From: Solen grandis
Lineage: Eukaryota; Mollusca; Bivalvia; Adapedonta; Solenidae
DNA: 64,000 nucleotides
Direction: 5' to 3'
NCBI GenBank assembly: GCA_021229015.1
Contig: CM037778.1
Span: 82,193,842-82,257,841, forward strand
Shown: piece after piece, positions 22,231 to 34,800 of the stretch
Numbering within the stretch: position 1 is the stretch's first letter
Layout of the letters: the number at the start of each line of letters is the position of its first letter
The notes under the pieces: generated by a model
Told to the model about the DNA's origin: nothing
What the model saw: the letters and a program-made list of their open reading frames with translations, nothing else
The model's database searches: none
Translations under genes and position numbers: made by a program

Positions 22231-22561
22231 ATGGGCTCGATAGAAGTATATGACGCGCAACAACAAAAATGGGTTCCTTATAACCCTGACCCCGAGGTGT
22301 CAGCATTTAAAAGATTTGAGGGACGGGTACGTTCAACCCGTCCACCTTGGACGATATTTTATAGGGAGCGGTAGATTTAATAGACAAATAGCCGAAATGA
22401 ACAAACAAAAAGAAAATCCCACTGTAAATCTAGTGACGCCCGTGGCACAAGCCATTGAAATAGCAAAGTCCGAACTAGAACGAGCACGCAATTCTCCTAA
22501 AAAGAAAAAAACGTATGAAAGACCAAAGAACTATCTGAAGGATTGGAGAAAAACCAAATAC
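22231..22561 (+). pseudogene. Small Polinton-like virion protein gene, frameshifted
   Basis: An ATG in good context (aatcATGG) at 22231 opens MGSIEVYDAQQQKWVPYNPD, a possible N-myristoylation start (Met-Gly), but this frame closes within ~50 codons without further sense. From about 22295 the next frame reads HLKDLRDGYVQPVHLGRYFI, GSGRFNRQIAEMNKQKENP and an Ala/Glu/Lys-rich C-terminus with KKKK near the end, stopping at 22561-22563. One single-base change between roughly 22280 and 22300 would explain it; it may be real decay or an assembly error. It lies between ATPase and protease, where Polinton-like elements carry small structural proteins. I do not recognise a named family. The annotated open part (22250-22564 in the second frame) has no good ATG of its own. 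Confidence 0.55.
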
Positions 22562-22569
22562 TAAAAACG

Positions 22570-22992
22570 ATGAACAATATCGAGCTCGACCAATTACTGA
22601 AAGGATATCCAGTGAGTGTGCGTTTTGCCGATGAAGTTGAAATAAAAAGAGGAAATTTTGTTATTTCAAATACGATTAAAACAGGAGAACGTGGACAACA
22701 TTGGGTGGTTTTCTACTTCCCGCGAAGAGGACCGGACGAATTCTTATACTCTCTAGGACGTAATCCAGAATTTTACCAAGTGGACTTTGAAAAACGTTTA
22801 AAAATGCCCCATTTTATGAACTGTAGTCAAATACAAGACAGTGACTCAGATGTGTGTGGGCTATATTGCGTGTATTATGTGCTTAAAAGATTTGCCGAAA
22901 GATCAATGAAAGATATTGTAAAGCCTTTTGACGTGAATAATAAGCCATATAATGACAAACTTGTCGCTAAATTGCTTGAAACTATATTGTAA
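22570..22992 (+). CDS. Adenain-like cysteine protease of the Polinton-like element
   Basis: 140 residues from ATG 22570; an earlier in-frame TTG at 22543 is not a plausible eukaryotic start. The family (C5/Ulp1-like fold) matures viral capsid proteins. GQHWVVFYF carries the catalytic His (44). CGLYCVYYVLKRF carries the catalytic Cys (96) in the typical CG-x-YC context, with the oxyanion-type Gln in NCSQIQDSDSD (87 or 89). The acidic residue expected in the -F-D/E-S-x-G- strand seems replaced: the motif reads EFLYSLG, with Tyr60 in that place. This suggests weakened or lost activity, or use of another acid. Length is short compared with ~200 residues in adenovirus. The gene starts 7 bp after the small protein and ends 31 bp before an AATAAA. 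Confidence 0.85.
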   Translation: MNNIELDQLLKGYPVSVRFADEVEIKRGNFVISNTIKTGERGQHWVVFYFPRRGPDEFLYSLGRNPEFYQVDFEKRLKMPHFMNCSQIQDSDSDVCGLYCVYYVLKRFAERSMKDIVKPFDVNNKPYNDKLVAKLLETIL

Positions 22993-23022
22993 ATGTGTTT
23001 GTATGTCGAATATTTATATGAA

Positions 23023-23028
23023 AATAAA
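23023..23028 (+). promoter_or_regulatory. Candidate polyadenylation signal after the protease gene
   Basis: AATAAA 31 bp after the stop, right before the inner edge of the right inverted repeat. Confidence 0.45.
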
Positions 23029-23064
23029 ATTGACAAAAGTATTACCTGTTTTTCTTATCTTTAT

Positions 23065-23066
<2 letters not shown>

Positions 23067-23096
<30 letters not shown>
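23067..23096. repeat. GA microsatellite inside the right end of the Polinton-like element
   Basis: A GA run with one interruption. It has no counterpart at the same place in the left arm. Confidence 0.9.
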
Positions 23097-23099
23097 CAA

Positions 23100-25496
23100 T
23101 ATAATGTCACATATTCTAACAATATTTCGAGGGAAGGAGTGTGGGAGGAAAAGGAGGGAGGAAGGAGGAGGTAGAGGAGGAAGGAGGAGGAGGTAGAGGA
23201 GGAGGGAGGGAGGATGAGGGGGTGTTTCATATCCACCGAATCTAGTATGTATAAGAGAGAGAACGACCAATAACGAGTCAGTCGGTTGTCTATGAAGAGA
23301 GATTTTATATGTGATGACGTCATTTCCGGTTTCTAAGCCATTAAATTTCCGGTTTATTGAATTCAAAACATAGCTTGAAGTGAGACCTTTCTATCGATAC
23401 CAAGATCATGTAAATCGGTCAAGAAATGACTGAGATATAGCCTAAAATATGATTTTGTGGAGAATATTTGACGCCATTTTCCGGTCACGTGACATTTTTC
23501 AAACGCTTATATCTCGTAAACGATAAAAGATAACCCTGTAGAAGTATACAGTTTTGGAATCAGCGTAGCAAGACCTTTCGAACGGTATATGAAACGCGGT
23601 CTTTTGAGTAGATGGAAAATTTGGTTTAAAAATCGCTATTACGTAATAATTCAATAACGGTTGAAAATCGAGAACATAGGGTTTACTTTGAAGTATTTTG
23701 ATAAATCTATCAATTGATATAAAAATTATGAAAATCGATATCGTAAACCGTTGCACTAGACAGGAAAAACTGATTTAAGCTCTTTTATTATTTTGTTGTT
23801 GTTTCAACCAATATAGAAAATATGAACATTACGGTTTTAAAGTTTAAAGAATTCCGATTATTTTGAAGTATTACACTTACAATATTCGTAGTTTAACAGA
23901 ATATATAGATACCTACATCGCTTTATAACCATTATTCTAACTCCCTCTAAAAGTCGTGCAACTTGGAAATATTTAATCCGTTACCTAGGTTAAGCTAAGG
24001 ATTAATGTAAACATTGGCCAGCTCCCTTTATGCGGCTATCTTAATCCGATCTCAAGTCAACCAATATTGACGTATAAATGGTACTTGGCCCTTACAAGGA
24101 GTCGAAGTCATGTATAAACCTGTAAGATCTTGTCCACTCTCGTTTAACAGAGAATACATGGTGTATGTTAAGACAAGTCAGTACATATTGAAGTATAAAG
24201 AGCAAAATTTTCGAGTCTTTTTACCAACGTCAAGATGACTTTTCAGGACATACTAAGAAATGTTCAAAGAGTGTATTTTATATTGTTATTGGACTTAAGA
24301 TATATTGGAGTATTTTGAGGAAATATGGTTTGGAAGTTACCAATTTGGTAAGTTGATTTTTCATCAAAGCAATAAGTGTTCAGTCTCTAATATGAACATA
24401 TTTTCAGTTTATTATTATTATTGGGAATATCTTAATTATTTCCATTATATTCTGTCATTTAATTAAATGCACAAGAAAGGCTGAGAAAAATTTCGAATAC
24501 TTAATAAATAGCTGTTTTGAAAAATAAAAATGTTCACTTTATGCGTTAATGTGAAACAGACCTGGGCCTCGTTTTGAATACCTAATTCAATTGGTAATAA
24601 AATGCTAAGATTCGATTGGTATTCGATTAAGACTCGTTCCTGATTAGTCAAAAAGGGAGGTTCCTGATTGGTTAAAATTTCAAACCGTTAACTACAATAG
24701 ACATACCAATAGTTAAAATAGTGACGGGGCCAGTAATCGTGAACAAGAGCTATTGTCCGCATTTCCGTCCCTGAATCAACACACGCCAGACAGAGTGGCG
24801 ACATTAAAGGGATTAACTTTTGACACATGAATAGACCATTTTTCGCACTTCCGTCCCTAAATCAATATCGCTATTGTTCCATTGCTAAAAATAGATCGTC
24901 TATTGTTAACGCAGGTGGTACGGAGAAAACGAGTGCAAAAGTTGCACTAGAGTCACTCGAAGGTAGGACGTTGAGCAGTCAACATCGTAAAGGTGAACAT
25001 TATAGTATTTAGATATATTATTTGATATAATTTATTTCATCTTTATAATTGTTTGATTCTATTATTGTTATAATGGATGTTCTAGATATTTAATCATTGG
25101 TATTATTTTTATTATTATTATTATTATTATTGATATTATTATTATTATATCATTGTCTGAGATCGAATGGAAGTGACCCTCAATTTCCGCGAGTAGATCT
25201 AAGATCGAGTATACAAGTCACCTCTGTATACTAAAAATGGCCTCCTGTTACTTTTGTATAATATGATGAACATATTTATTTTAAATCCTATTGCCTGTGA
25301 TCATTCTAAATATAGACCAATGATGTCATTCTAAAATTAGAACGATGATGTCATACTAAAATCATTAGGCCGCCGCGCATGCACATTACCCTAAAACCCT
25401 TATATGTAAATGAGTTACTATAAATAGAAACAAAATGGCCGCCTACCTAGAAAGTAGGTCAAGTTTGTTTACACGTAAACCGTCCGGTATACTACT
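23100..25496. repeat. Right terminal inverted repeat of the Polinton-like element
   Basis: About 2.4 kb. It matches the left arm in reverse complement, with the purine tract at 23128-23220 matching the pyrimidine tract. It has roughly 600 extra bases at about 24120-24740 that the left arm lacks. The arms are clearly diverged in the middle, so the insertion is not young or arm homogenisation has stopped. The inner boundary is approximate. Confidence 0.82.
24120..24740. other. Sequence present only in the right inverted repeat
   Basis: Between the block matching 19775 and the block matching 19695 of the left arm, the right arm has ~600 unmatched bases. Near 24756 and 24847 a short phrase (cttccgtccctaaatcaa and a variant) occurs twice, so a local duplication or a nested insertion is likely. 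No terminal repeats of a nested element were identified. Confidence 0.55.
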
Positions 25497-25502
25497 AATA
25501 TC
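25497..25502. repeat. Right target site duplication AATATC
   Basis: It is identical to 19153-19158 and directly follows TACTACT, the right tip. Confidence 0.85.
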
Positions 25503-26751
25503 TATAAATAATTGGGTATTTTTATTAGAAAAATAAGAATAATGAAAATAACCGATAAGTATTTGAGTATTACTTAGCGCTAAGAATTGTTGGTGGAATC
25601 GAACAAGATCTATATCTTTATCTAGTCAAACAGTCATTTTCTAATTGAAAATGTATTTTTATTTGGTTTAATACATATATATCTTCTTGAAACATAATTA
25701 AGCATGATAAATTGAATGTTTTCATTGTGTTTTATTAAGTTGAGAAAGTGACATATTTTACTTATAATTACATTTTACAATTCTCCGCATACAAAAAGTA
25801 ACATTTAGCCTAGTTAAGTTAATACAAGACATGTTTTGGTATAAGGCATAACTCAAACTGGTAAGCCACTACTTGTATTGGGAAATATAACAAACAAATT
25901 ACACCGTAATCAAAACTATTCTCTTCAGACTACGAAGCACTTTGTGGGGGCTTCGATCTCCGCTTGGGCGATGTGCAAAAAAAATATTGGAGACTTTCCC
26001 ATGCACAAAGCATTGACCTGACCCAGGAGCTCATATCAATTGAGGAATGCTGAAACAAGACATTATGGTTGTCGTATGGAGAATAAAAACATTACCATGT
26101 TTTCTAATCTACTTTTGTCCCTGAAATAGACAGAGATTTCATTTTTGTAACCCCGTCGAATGACGGGACGTATTATGGTATGACTCTGTCCGTCCATCTA
26201 TACGTCTGTCTTTTAGCCCGTCTGTCCGTAGACATTTGTGTTTCCGTGGAATAACATTTGAAAAACTTCATGTATTAAAACATATTTGTATATTTAGTAT
26301 GCAAGAATGTTATATCAAAATATAGGTCAATTTCGATTTACAATCTACAGAATTGTGATATATTTAATTAATAAGTTCACATATCTTCTACTACTAATGA
26401 TATAATCAGTTATTGAGATCAGAGCTAATGTACATTTTTTCACCCTTATCATTTACGAGAGATCATCTTCCATGACATTTGCAACAACAACAAAACTGCT
26501 ACCTTATAATAAAAACAACACTTTATACTATGATGGCCTTATAAAAATTTGTCTTCAGGCGAATATTGTAGCGCATCAGCGGCGCATTTGTTTCACCTTC
26601 GTCCCAACATTTGGTGTCGATTTTCGAAGGAAAGAAAATCAATATCAAAACCTACATTACCAAACAGAGACTTGAGATCGACACTTCACGTTTACACTGT
26701 ATTACCAGATTACTCGCATAAGCTCAACCTCTGATATGTATATCATAATAC

Positions 26752-26752
<1 letters not shown>

Positions 26753-26779
<27 letters not shown>
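26753..26779. repeat. GT microsatellite
   Basis: A pure (GT)n run of about 13 units. Confidence 0.95.
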
Positions 26780-26782
<3 letters not shown>

Positions 26783-27651
26783 TGCATTCAGTACCAGGCA
26801 TACATATATTATGTTAAATTCATACAAACTATTTCGAATCAAAATTCACTTACTAGTTTTATTTACAATGTATGCATTTTATTTATTTACGGATAATATG
26901 CATGGTATTGTTGATTTCAAAGGCTAAGAAAAATAAATAATAATTCAGCTCATTAAAATTTTATTTCATTTCTCGTTGCTTAAACATCATCAAGGAACAA
27001 ACTTCATGTATCATATACATGTATTTAAATGTTTATCTGAAAACTGCATTTGAATTTAAAACGTGAAACAATTTAATTAGTATGAAGATTTTTTTTTCAG
27101 TAATTTTATGATTCTATTCTTAACAATTTAATCTTACCGGCATGTTTTTTTTTAAACGGGTACACTTCAGTTAGATACATTTAATGTTAAACTTGATTAA
27201 AAATCCACTGGTCCAAGCAGCTGGTGAATTCCATTTTAGATTTTTTAAAAGAAATGATCTGACCTATAATGCAACAGCCTATGTTAATCTACACATGCAA
27301 TTAATAATTACCCACTAAAAACTTAAAATAATAATAATAATGATTAACTGAGTTTAAGTTTTGCTTTTAATTATCCCATCTGCTTAATCACCATGTCTGT
27401 CTGTTTATAAAAGGTCTAAGTATAATTCGTATATACCAAGAGTTCAATAAACAAATGTAAAAATAAAAAGCGTTCAGTACTTGAGAACACACGATGTTCA
27501 TATTGACTGATATTAAAAAAATGCTGGTTCATTATCCATAATACGAATGTGATATAATAATTTCCACAAACAAACGATGAACAAAACTTAGAATGATCAA
27601 TTAATTATCAAGTAAAATATAAATCAATTAATTTATGGTGTTAAGGTACAT

Positions 27652-27654
<3 letters not shown>

Positions 27655-27703
<49 letters not shown>
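27655..27703. repeat. TA microsatellite
   Basis: An uninterrupted (TA)n run of about 24 units. Confidence 0.95.
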
Positions 27704-27705
<2 letters not shown>

Positions 27706-30463
27706 CAAGCACGTCAAAAGTTTTCAAACAAGTAAAAGCTTCCTTTAACTTAGGCATTGCTTGTTTAATTACAATTGAGAACAGTTTTATAACTATTAAA
27801 AAGCTCTGTTACAGCTAAAATTTGACAAATATATTACATGCCCTATCCGTTTGATCAGGTAATGAGATTAGTAAGACTAACATAAATTTCCTCTGAATTT
27901 GAAGAACATTATTGCTTTAGAAAATTAGGTGAACAAATAATACGTAAAATTGAATACAGACACTAAGGAACTATACAAATACAATATAGAAATACATATA
28001 CACCCGCGACTTACAGATGTAATATATTATAACCCCTCTTTTTCACCATTATTCACATTCAACCATGGCACTATAAAATTAATCATTTATTTAATGTTCA
28101 TATCATGATCAACGCTATTGGCGTTATCAGAAAAGCAAAAAATATAATCATCATCATAATCATAACACCAAACCATGGCTGCCATAAACATCATGAATGA
28201 AAGCCGAATATGTTCTTAAGTGTGTGTTTCACTATGCTATTATTTAAAATGCATAAAATCTTCAATAATAACACAATGTTTTTCTCATTTATGTGATGCA
28301 TACACATCCATCAAATTAGAAATGCACTGATGAAACATATACAGTATAACATCATTATCAGTCTCGTCTTCGTCGGTGTAATAGTCTTCGACACCAACAT
28401 CAACACTGTCAAAATGTTACCTTAAAGCTAGAACTAAAATAATAAAAAAAATACATTTTCTCGTAAGTGTGATTTATACATATAAAAAACAAATTTAACG
28501 ACTTACATATTTCTTTATACAGAAAGAAGCAAAAAAAATGTGTGTAAATTTGCACCAAAACACAGATTACCCTATTACAGTGCGTGCGCATGCGCTCACG
28601 TTGATGACGTAACAAAATGACGTAAATAACAATATTTAAGTAAAATACCTGATGTTGATTTTGAAAGTTATAGAGCGCATAAGAGCTTAAATGTGAAACA
28701 TGTGGTTAAGAGAACTAAAAAAATGTAATTAAAGAATGTAATCAACACATATAAAATTAATGCGTATTTCTATATTTATTATCGTCATTTGTGTGCTTTG
28801 GGAGAACTAAATATAGAAGTAATTTGGCTTTGAGGTTCCATATTGCAAGAAAAAGGTACAACCAAAAATTGATGACTACATTTGTTTTGTTGTGTATTAC
28901 TTACTTTAATCATATTTTATTTTTCCCAACTTTACAAGTCCCAACTGGTTCCTCGTTCAGATGCAAATAATTATATCATTCGGGCTTTGCCCTCGTGATA
29001 TTATTATATGCACCTGAACTCGAAATTGTGGTTAAATTCACAACAAAACACAATAAATGAAAACTAATCAAATTTACACATGATATGCAGCATACAATAA
29101 CCATCACCATAACAAAACCTCATAAATATTTGATCATATCAGCCTCATATCATTTGGATCGAGTGTATTGACATAAGTATATGTACATGCTAAAATTTCT
29201 AATTAAAATAAAATCAATATGCATGAAATAAAAAAAGATAAACTATACTTTTCAAGATGATATCTGAACAAAAGTTTTCTAGTAACCAAGACGAAACTAT
29301 AACAAGTGCGATGATTAATTAAAACACATATTTTAACGCCAAAGATCACCCAAAAGAGTTTGACAAAATTTTACTATATCTCTAAAACTAAACCGGAGTC
29401 ACTCGTAAAATTGTACGTATATGTAACATTAATTTATCAACACAACTCAGGCACCAATAATTGATTGATTTTACTTTTATTGAGTCTATTCAGGTGGCAA
29501 CATTCAGAGCATTGCACGGTCATCTTCAAAAGTGCAAGCATTGATCTTGAATCAAATACATCAAACTCCAAGCACTGCAGAATTTTTTTCGACCAAACAC
29601 TTTCAAATGCAATAGTCTCTAGGTGAATTGCTTTCCTTAACGATGGGTAAGTTGATATGAAAAAGAAGGATTCACAAGACCCAAGAGAAAAACATTAAAT
29701 TTCAGGACAATGAATTATTTTGCTTATTATAAAAATGGAATAAGTGTTTCGACCTGCATGAGATTATTCCACTTATACTTCATAACAACCCGTCATGCAA
29801 TAAAGTAGGAAAGACGCCATTTGTGACGTTAAACGGTTTAAATGTTTGGTTACACTGACTATATTATTTGATATGAGTCCCCATAAATTTGACTGTTTCC
29901 TAAATTGAAAAAAAAAAACACTTAAGAGAGTTTAAGAATTTAGATAACCTTGAACCAAATGTGGACAGCAAAGTTTGATTCATTATTTTTAGTTGCCTAG
30001 CAACCACCGTTTGTAATCTCACACACATGCAAATATCGGGAATTTTTAAATTGAAAGAATATAGAGAGGAAATGTAAATACATTGTTGGTTTAATATGAA
30101 AAAAAAAACAGTTTCTTTTTTTATTGAATGATCCTCGTATCAGGTATTCGTTTAACAAATATGTAGACATACAATTTACTTTATATGATGTGTTTACAAA
30201 TGAGTGTTACTCTACTTAATACAATAAAATGAAATACAGAGGAAATCGTCCTCAATTTACAACTTCTCTAGCCATAGAAAGATATTGATTTTCTTACCAA
30301 CAGTTAAAACAAATAAATTAAAGTAAACAAAGTGTAAAGATCAAATAAAACAATAATACGCAATGCTAAAACGACTATCAAATGTTATATACGCGTACAT
30401 TTTAAAATTATCTTTCCATGCGGTTCTCTTGTAGTTTGTTTTTTGGTGGGTTTGTTTTGTTTG

Positions 30464-30506
30464 TTTGGTTGGTTGGTTGGTTGGTTGGTTGGTTGGTTGG
30501 TTGGTT
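30464..30506. repeat. GGTT tetranucleotide microsatellite
   Basis: About 11 uninterrupted TTGG/GGTT units. Confidence 0.95.
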
Positions 30507-30938
30507 ATATGTCCCAATGCCAGTTATACATTCATAATGTTGCCTCATTAAGATAATGCCAGAGACTAATCATCCTATTACAATTTCTTCCGACAACAAG
30601 TCAACCAATTGTTACATGTTTACTTTTTGCCGTACAAGTCAAGACAAATATCTTTAAAGATGATAATATCGATTGAAGTACTATGTGATTCTTACGCGAT
30701 TTTTTTCAGCTACTTGTTTATTTACAAGTCGAAATTAAGGTCAATAATGTTTAAATATAGATAAAATGTAATGCATGTACAATAACCAATATATTTTCGT
30801 TTCCGTCATTATATCTCGTCCCATATACACGTTTGTAAGTTTGTTTTCTTGTTTGACATTCGTTTCAAGCTATCTACTGCGATCACTATAGAAATAAAAC
30901 GTATCTTTAAAGTCTCCTTCTCAATCAATCTGTATTGT

Positions 30939-31861
30939 CTAACCAAGAAAATTTAAGGCCAGATGCTCTATTTCTCCGGTGTCGACATTTTCACTCTCAC
31001 AGAGAAGCTCTGTACCACCAAAAATCATTCTAACTTGGATAGCCCTTGATCGCCCCTTTGATGTGACTGGCATTGGGACATCACATAAGCCGATATTGCT
31101 ACAACCATCTTCGGTGGTATACTTTGGGTTTTCTTTCTGAGTGACATAAAATCGTAACGTCTGTAAGGTCATACATTCCGAATGCGTCATAACATTTTTC
31201 GTTCTAACTTCGCCTACCTTCAAACAATCCCCTGCTCTCACTAATATATAGAAACAATTCTTACATAGAACGTTTCCTGTGTCGTCGATCCATTTTTGAA
31301 CCTCTGCGTGTTCCCCTTCTATAAATGGAAGGTTCATTCCAATACCATACGTAAATCTACTTACTCGATATGTAATACTCTGTGGGCAATGCCCAAAAAT
31401 GACGGCACCTTTCAGGACTGCCAGGCCAGCTTCCTGTGGAATAATTGACCGGACTGATTTAAAATTTTGTCGCACCACCTCTTGCAGAAGCGGGGACTCT
31501 GAAAATCCTCCTACCATTAATATAGTAGAGCAACCTCGAACGTGTGGTGCCTGGAACAACATCTTTAGATGTTCGATTATATTGTCAATCGTCTCCTCAA
31601 ATAGTTCTCGAAAGAGTTCTCCATCAAAAGTTAGCCTTCCTGTTTTAGTACTTATTTTGCCTGTATATGAAGAAGCCTTTATCTTATCAGCAACTGTTTT
31701 TCCTGTTATGTTTTGTACGATTTCGGACATTACTGCGGGAAGCCTCATGTTGATCTTAGCAGAGGAGCTTGATATGTCTCTCTTTTTGACTTCGAAGTCT
31801 CGAAACATGTCAAAGTAATCTTCAACACAATCTGTTTTCATTCTCTTCATGACGTCTTTTT
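30939..31861 (-). CDS. HSPA12-type gene, last exon
   Basis: The acceptor is ctttag|AAAAAG, and the first two bases complete a Glu codon. It encodes [15 protein letters not shown], the adenosine motif [30 protein letters not shown] and the C-terminal beta-rich part ending NFLG-stop. It is open through 307 codons. Confidence 0.92.
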
Positions 31862-34800
31862 CTAAAGTTACATAAAAAAAACGTATCATTCACCAAAAAT
31901 ATAAAATTTATATTTATGATGAAAAATGGTTTTCAAAACGAGTGCGGCCTACATAATAAAGCTTTGTATAGCAATGCAATTAGCAATAAAAATTTGTTTT
32001 AATATATATTAATATTTTAATAAAGTATTATACATAATCAAGCAATTTTCCAAGGTCGAAAGATGATACGTGTCCAATTAAATATAAATTTTAGTTTTTC
32101 TAATACACTATTTTCATCTATTATCATTTAGCATACCCCACCGCCTCTTCCACTTCTCTGTCTTGTTTGTTGAAAAAATATATGTTTCATAGATATACGT
32201 TTTTTCTTCTCCCGCACCTTTTTCTATTTATTTATCAAAAATTATAAGCTCAATACTTCTAAAAAATTGTCATTATCTTAAAAAAATGAAAGAATTCAAA
32301 ACTCGTGTACTTATACAGCATGATGTCATGATATAATGGCTATGTACCGAATATCCTTTCCAATAGTTTAAGGAAAGCATCGTCGACTTTTGTGCCACCC
32401 CATGGACCGCCACTGGCTTTATGTAGTTCTTTCAGTCCTCCACCTGTTTGTACCTCGTGTACTGTTATGTCCACTGTACCACCTGTGTGTGTGGTGTAAT
32501 AATTGTTGTATTTTAATCAATTTGATAATTTTCTATTACATATACCCTAACATTGAAAATATCCATATACATGTATGTGTTCGATATATCAATCATTACG
32601 GTTTTCCGCAAAACCTGTGGAAAACATATAGTGTGTGTTTTATTTATTATTATTATTATTCTAACCTATCTAAAGAGTTATATTCAATATGTTGCCAATG
32701 TCTAATCAACATGAAAATTATTTTGCCAAAAAAGTTTATTTTTTTCAAATTCAATTTCTTTACATATTTAATAATGACAAATGATCGGATTGTCTTAAAA
32801 GTGTCACAAAAGATGTATGCTAAGATGTAGATGTGAACCTTGGCATTCAAATCTCCAAATTCGCTAAGATTAAGATTTCATGGCAAAACCGATATTAGAA
32901 CTTTGGACCTATTTTTTTTAATGTCACAAAGCACCCCGATGCGTTTTGACAGCATATCAGCCGCCAAGAGATCTACTTTCTATTTTCTCAATGATTTTTC
33001 TTAAGTCACGAGGTTATGAAGTTATTTAAAATGTTTTAAAAGATTTCTAAACGCTCTGGTAGAATAAATTTCGAGTCAATCTTAAGAAAAATTAAATTGC
33101 ATCGACAAAAAAAAAAATTGAATTATTGTTCATTTTCATTGAAGTAAAGTGACGTCAGATTTTACGTAAATTGTAAAAGTTTGTTCTTGTTTGTCTCTAG
33201 AGCCTTTAATTCAAGTCGGATTAATTTGACATGTCCACAGAAGATTTATGTTAGGATGTAGAAGTGCACCTTGTCATTCAAATTTGCAATTTCGGAAAGA
33301 TAATGAGTTATGACCAAAAACAAATTTGGTTCCTTAAAAACACATTTTTAATGTTTCAAAGGCCTTGATGAGTGAAGAATAAAAATTGGACAGCATACCG
33401 GCCCCTATGACCTCTTTATATTTTCTTAATGATTCTCTCTTAAGTCACGTGATAATGACGTCATTGCAAAGACAAAAACAATACTTTTCAAGATTTATCT
33501 CGCTCTTCATCATTAATTGATCTCAATTATAGTTGCACGATTGAAAGATTTAAAACTTGTGTGTTTCATACTGCAAGAAATTTTGTTTTGTCACATGATT
33601 ATGACTCATGTTAATTGGGGTAAGAATTATTTCAAAATTCATGTAAAATCGCCAATTTGACCAAAGAATTTAACATTTGCAAAAATGTCGAAACTTTAAA
33701 CATTCATTTAAAATGTATAATAAAATTCAATTGAATACGTCATTAAATATGGCACATATTCATGTTACGTGGAACATCTGATTGAACATTTAAAATAAAC
33801 CTGTTCGCACTCTCGAAGCAATTGTTTTTGTTGTTGTCGTTGTTGAGGTGTAGCTATTTTCTTTCTTATTGGGATTAAAAGAACGTTAACTGAACATCTG
33901 CTAGCATTTTAGATATTTTTTCTTAAGTCACGTGATATTGATGTTATCAAAACTATAAAAAAAATCTTTAAATTAACAGCAAGAACTGAATATCGACTAA
34001 AGTGATGAATACCTCAAGGAATTTATGTTGAGACACGTAGTTACAACAACTTATTTAAGCCATAATTATGAAAATAAAATCATATAAAATCGACAATTGA
34101 ATCTGTTCCGTCCCATATTCCGTAACTTTTTTATCGCTCTCGGCAACTGATCGTGGTGCATTGGTTGGCCCACAGTGTAAGTAATACTTAAAGTGACATT
34201 GTTCAAACCATATAAACGTAGTTTTCTACCAGAACTGACCTTGTCGATAGTGTAATCTATAAATTTGCCCATGCACATTTGACACTTTCACCACGTGCTC
34301 TAGTCATGATATTTGTTATTGACATGATAGTAACGGTTGATAACTTGCATTTTCTCTTGATCTAGTAATGATTTGGTATCATGTTTATGCATTTAATACC
34401 GAAAACAAATTTATTTTGCATTTTGTATCTTTAAGCTGTATTTAGAACTACGGTCAATTTTTTAAGTATGGAAGCTCTTTCGTGTCATAATTCTCATAGA
34501 TTTTGTATCTTTCTCTGAATGATGTATTTTTTCTACTTTACTATGTCATATCATTTCTTAGTTTCTTTTCTCTTTCTTTTTCAGTCTCTTACCAACTTCA
34601 ACAATAAAGGATAAAGCTCTTTTGTTCGTTTTCTGGTTATTATTGCTGCGGTTCCGCACCTTGAAGCAGCACAGTTAGAGAACTCAGAAGGAACTGATGT
34701 CATTTACATAGCCATGGCCACAGGACAGGATCAAGAACAACTGACAGAAGATACGGTTAAACCCTCCGAAGAAGAAAATCCAAGATTTAGAAACTTAACA

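Larger units (their letters stand above)
19159..25496 (+). mobile_element. Polinton/Maverick-like element, 6338 bp, complete ends
   Basis: The ends are inverted (AGTAGTA... and ...TACTACT) and flanked by a perfect 6-bp duplication, AATATC. An AG start and 6-bp duplications are hallmarks of Polintons/Mavericks, which integrate with a retroviral-type integrase. The long arms include inverted blocks such as ggacggtttacg, aaacaaacttgacctacttt, tgcactcgttt and catttccggtt. Between the arms are three plus-strand genes in virus-like tight packing: packaging ATPase, a small frameshifted protein and adenain-like protease. These belong to the virion-morphogenesis set. DNA polymerase B, integrase, major and minor capsid genes are absent, so the element cannot have moved alone. 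Related adintoviruses are animal viruses, so it can be viewed as an endogenous viral relic or a non-autonomous derivative. Confidence 0.88.
25503..30938. other. Gene-poor AT-rich stretch
   Basis: No coding region is supported. Microsatellites are listed separately. A phrase near 26150-26240 (gacgggacgtattatgg, followed by several gtccgtc/gtctgtc words) resembles an interspersed repeat common in molluscs, but its borders cannot be set. Confidence 0.5.

Noticed and set aside
31399..31818. Plus-strand frame of 139 codons
   Set aside because: It is antisense to the last HSPA12-type exon, which has clear family motifs.
32390..32830. Plus-strand frame of 146 codons with hydrophobic stretches
   Set aside because: It covers exon 5 of the HSPA12-type gene in antisense and then AT-rich intron; composition explains the hydrophobicity.
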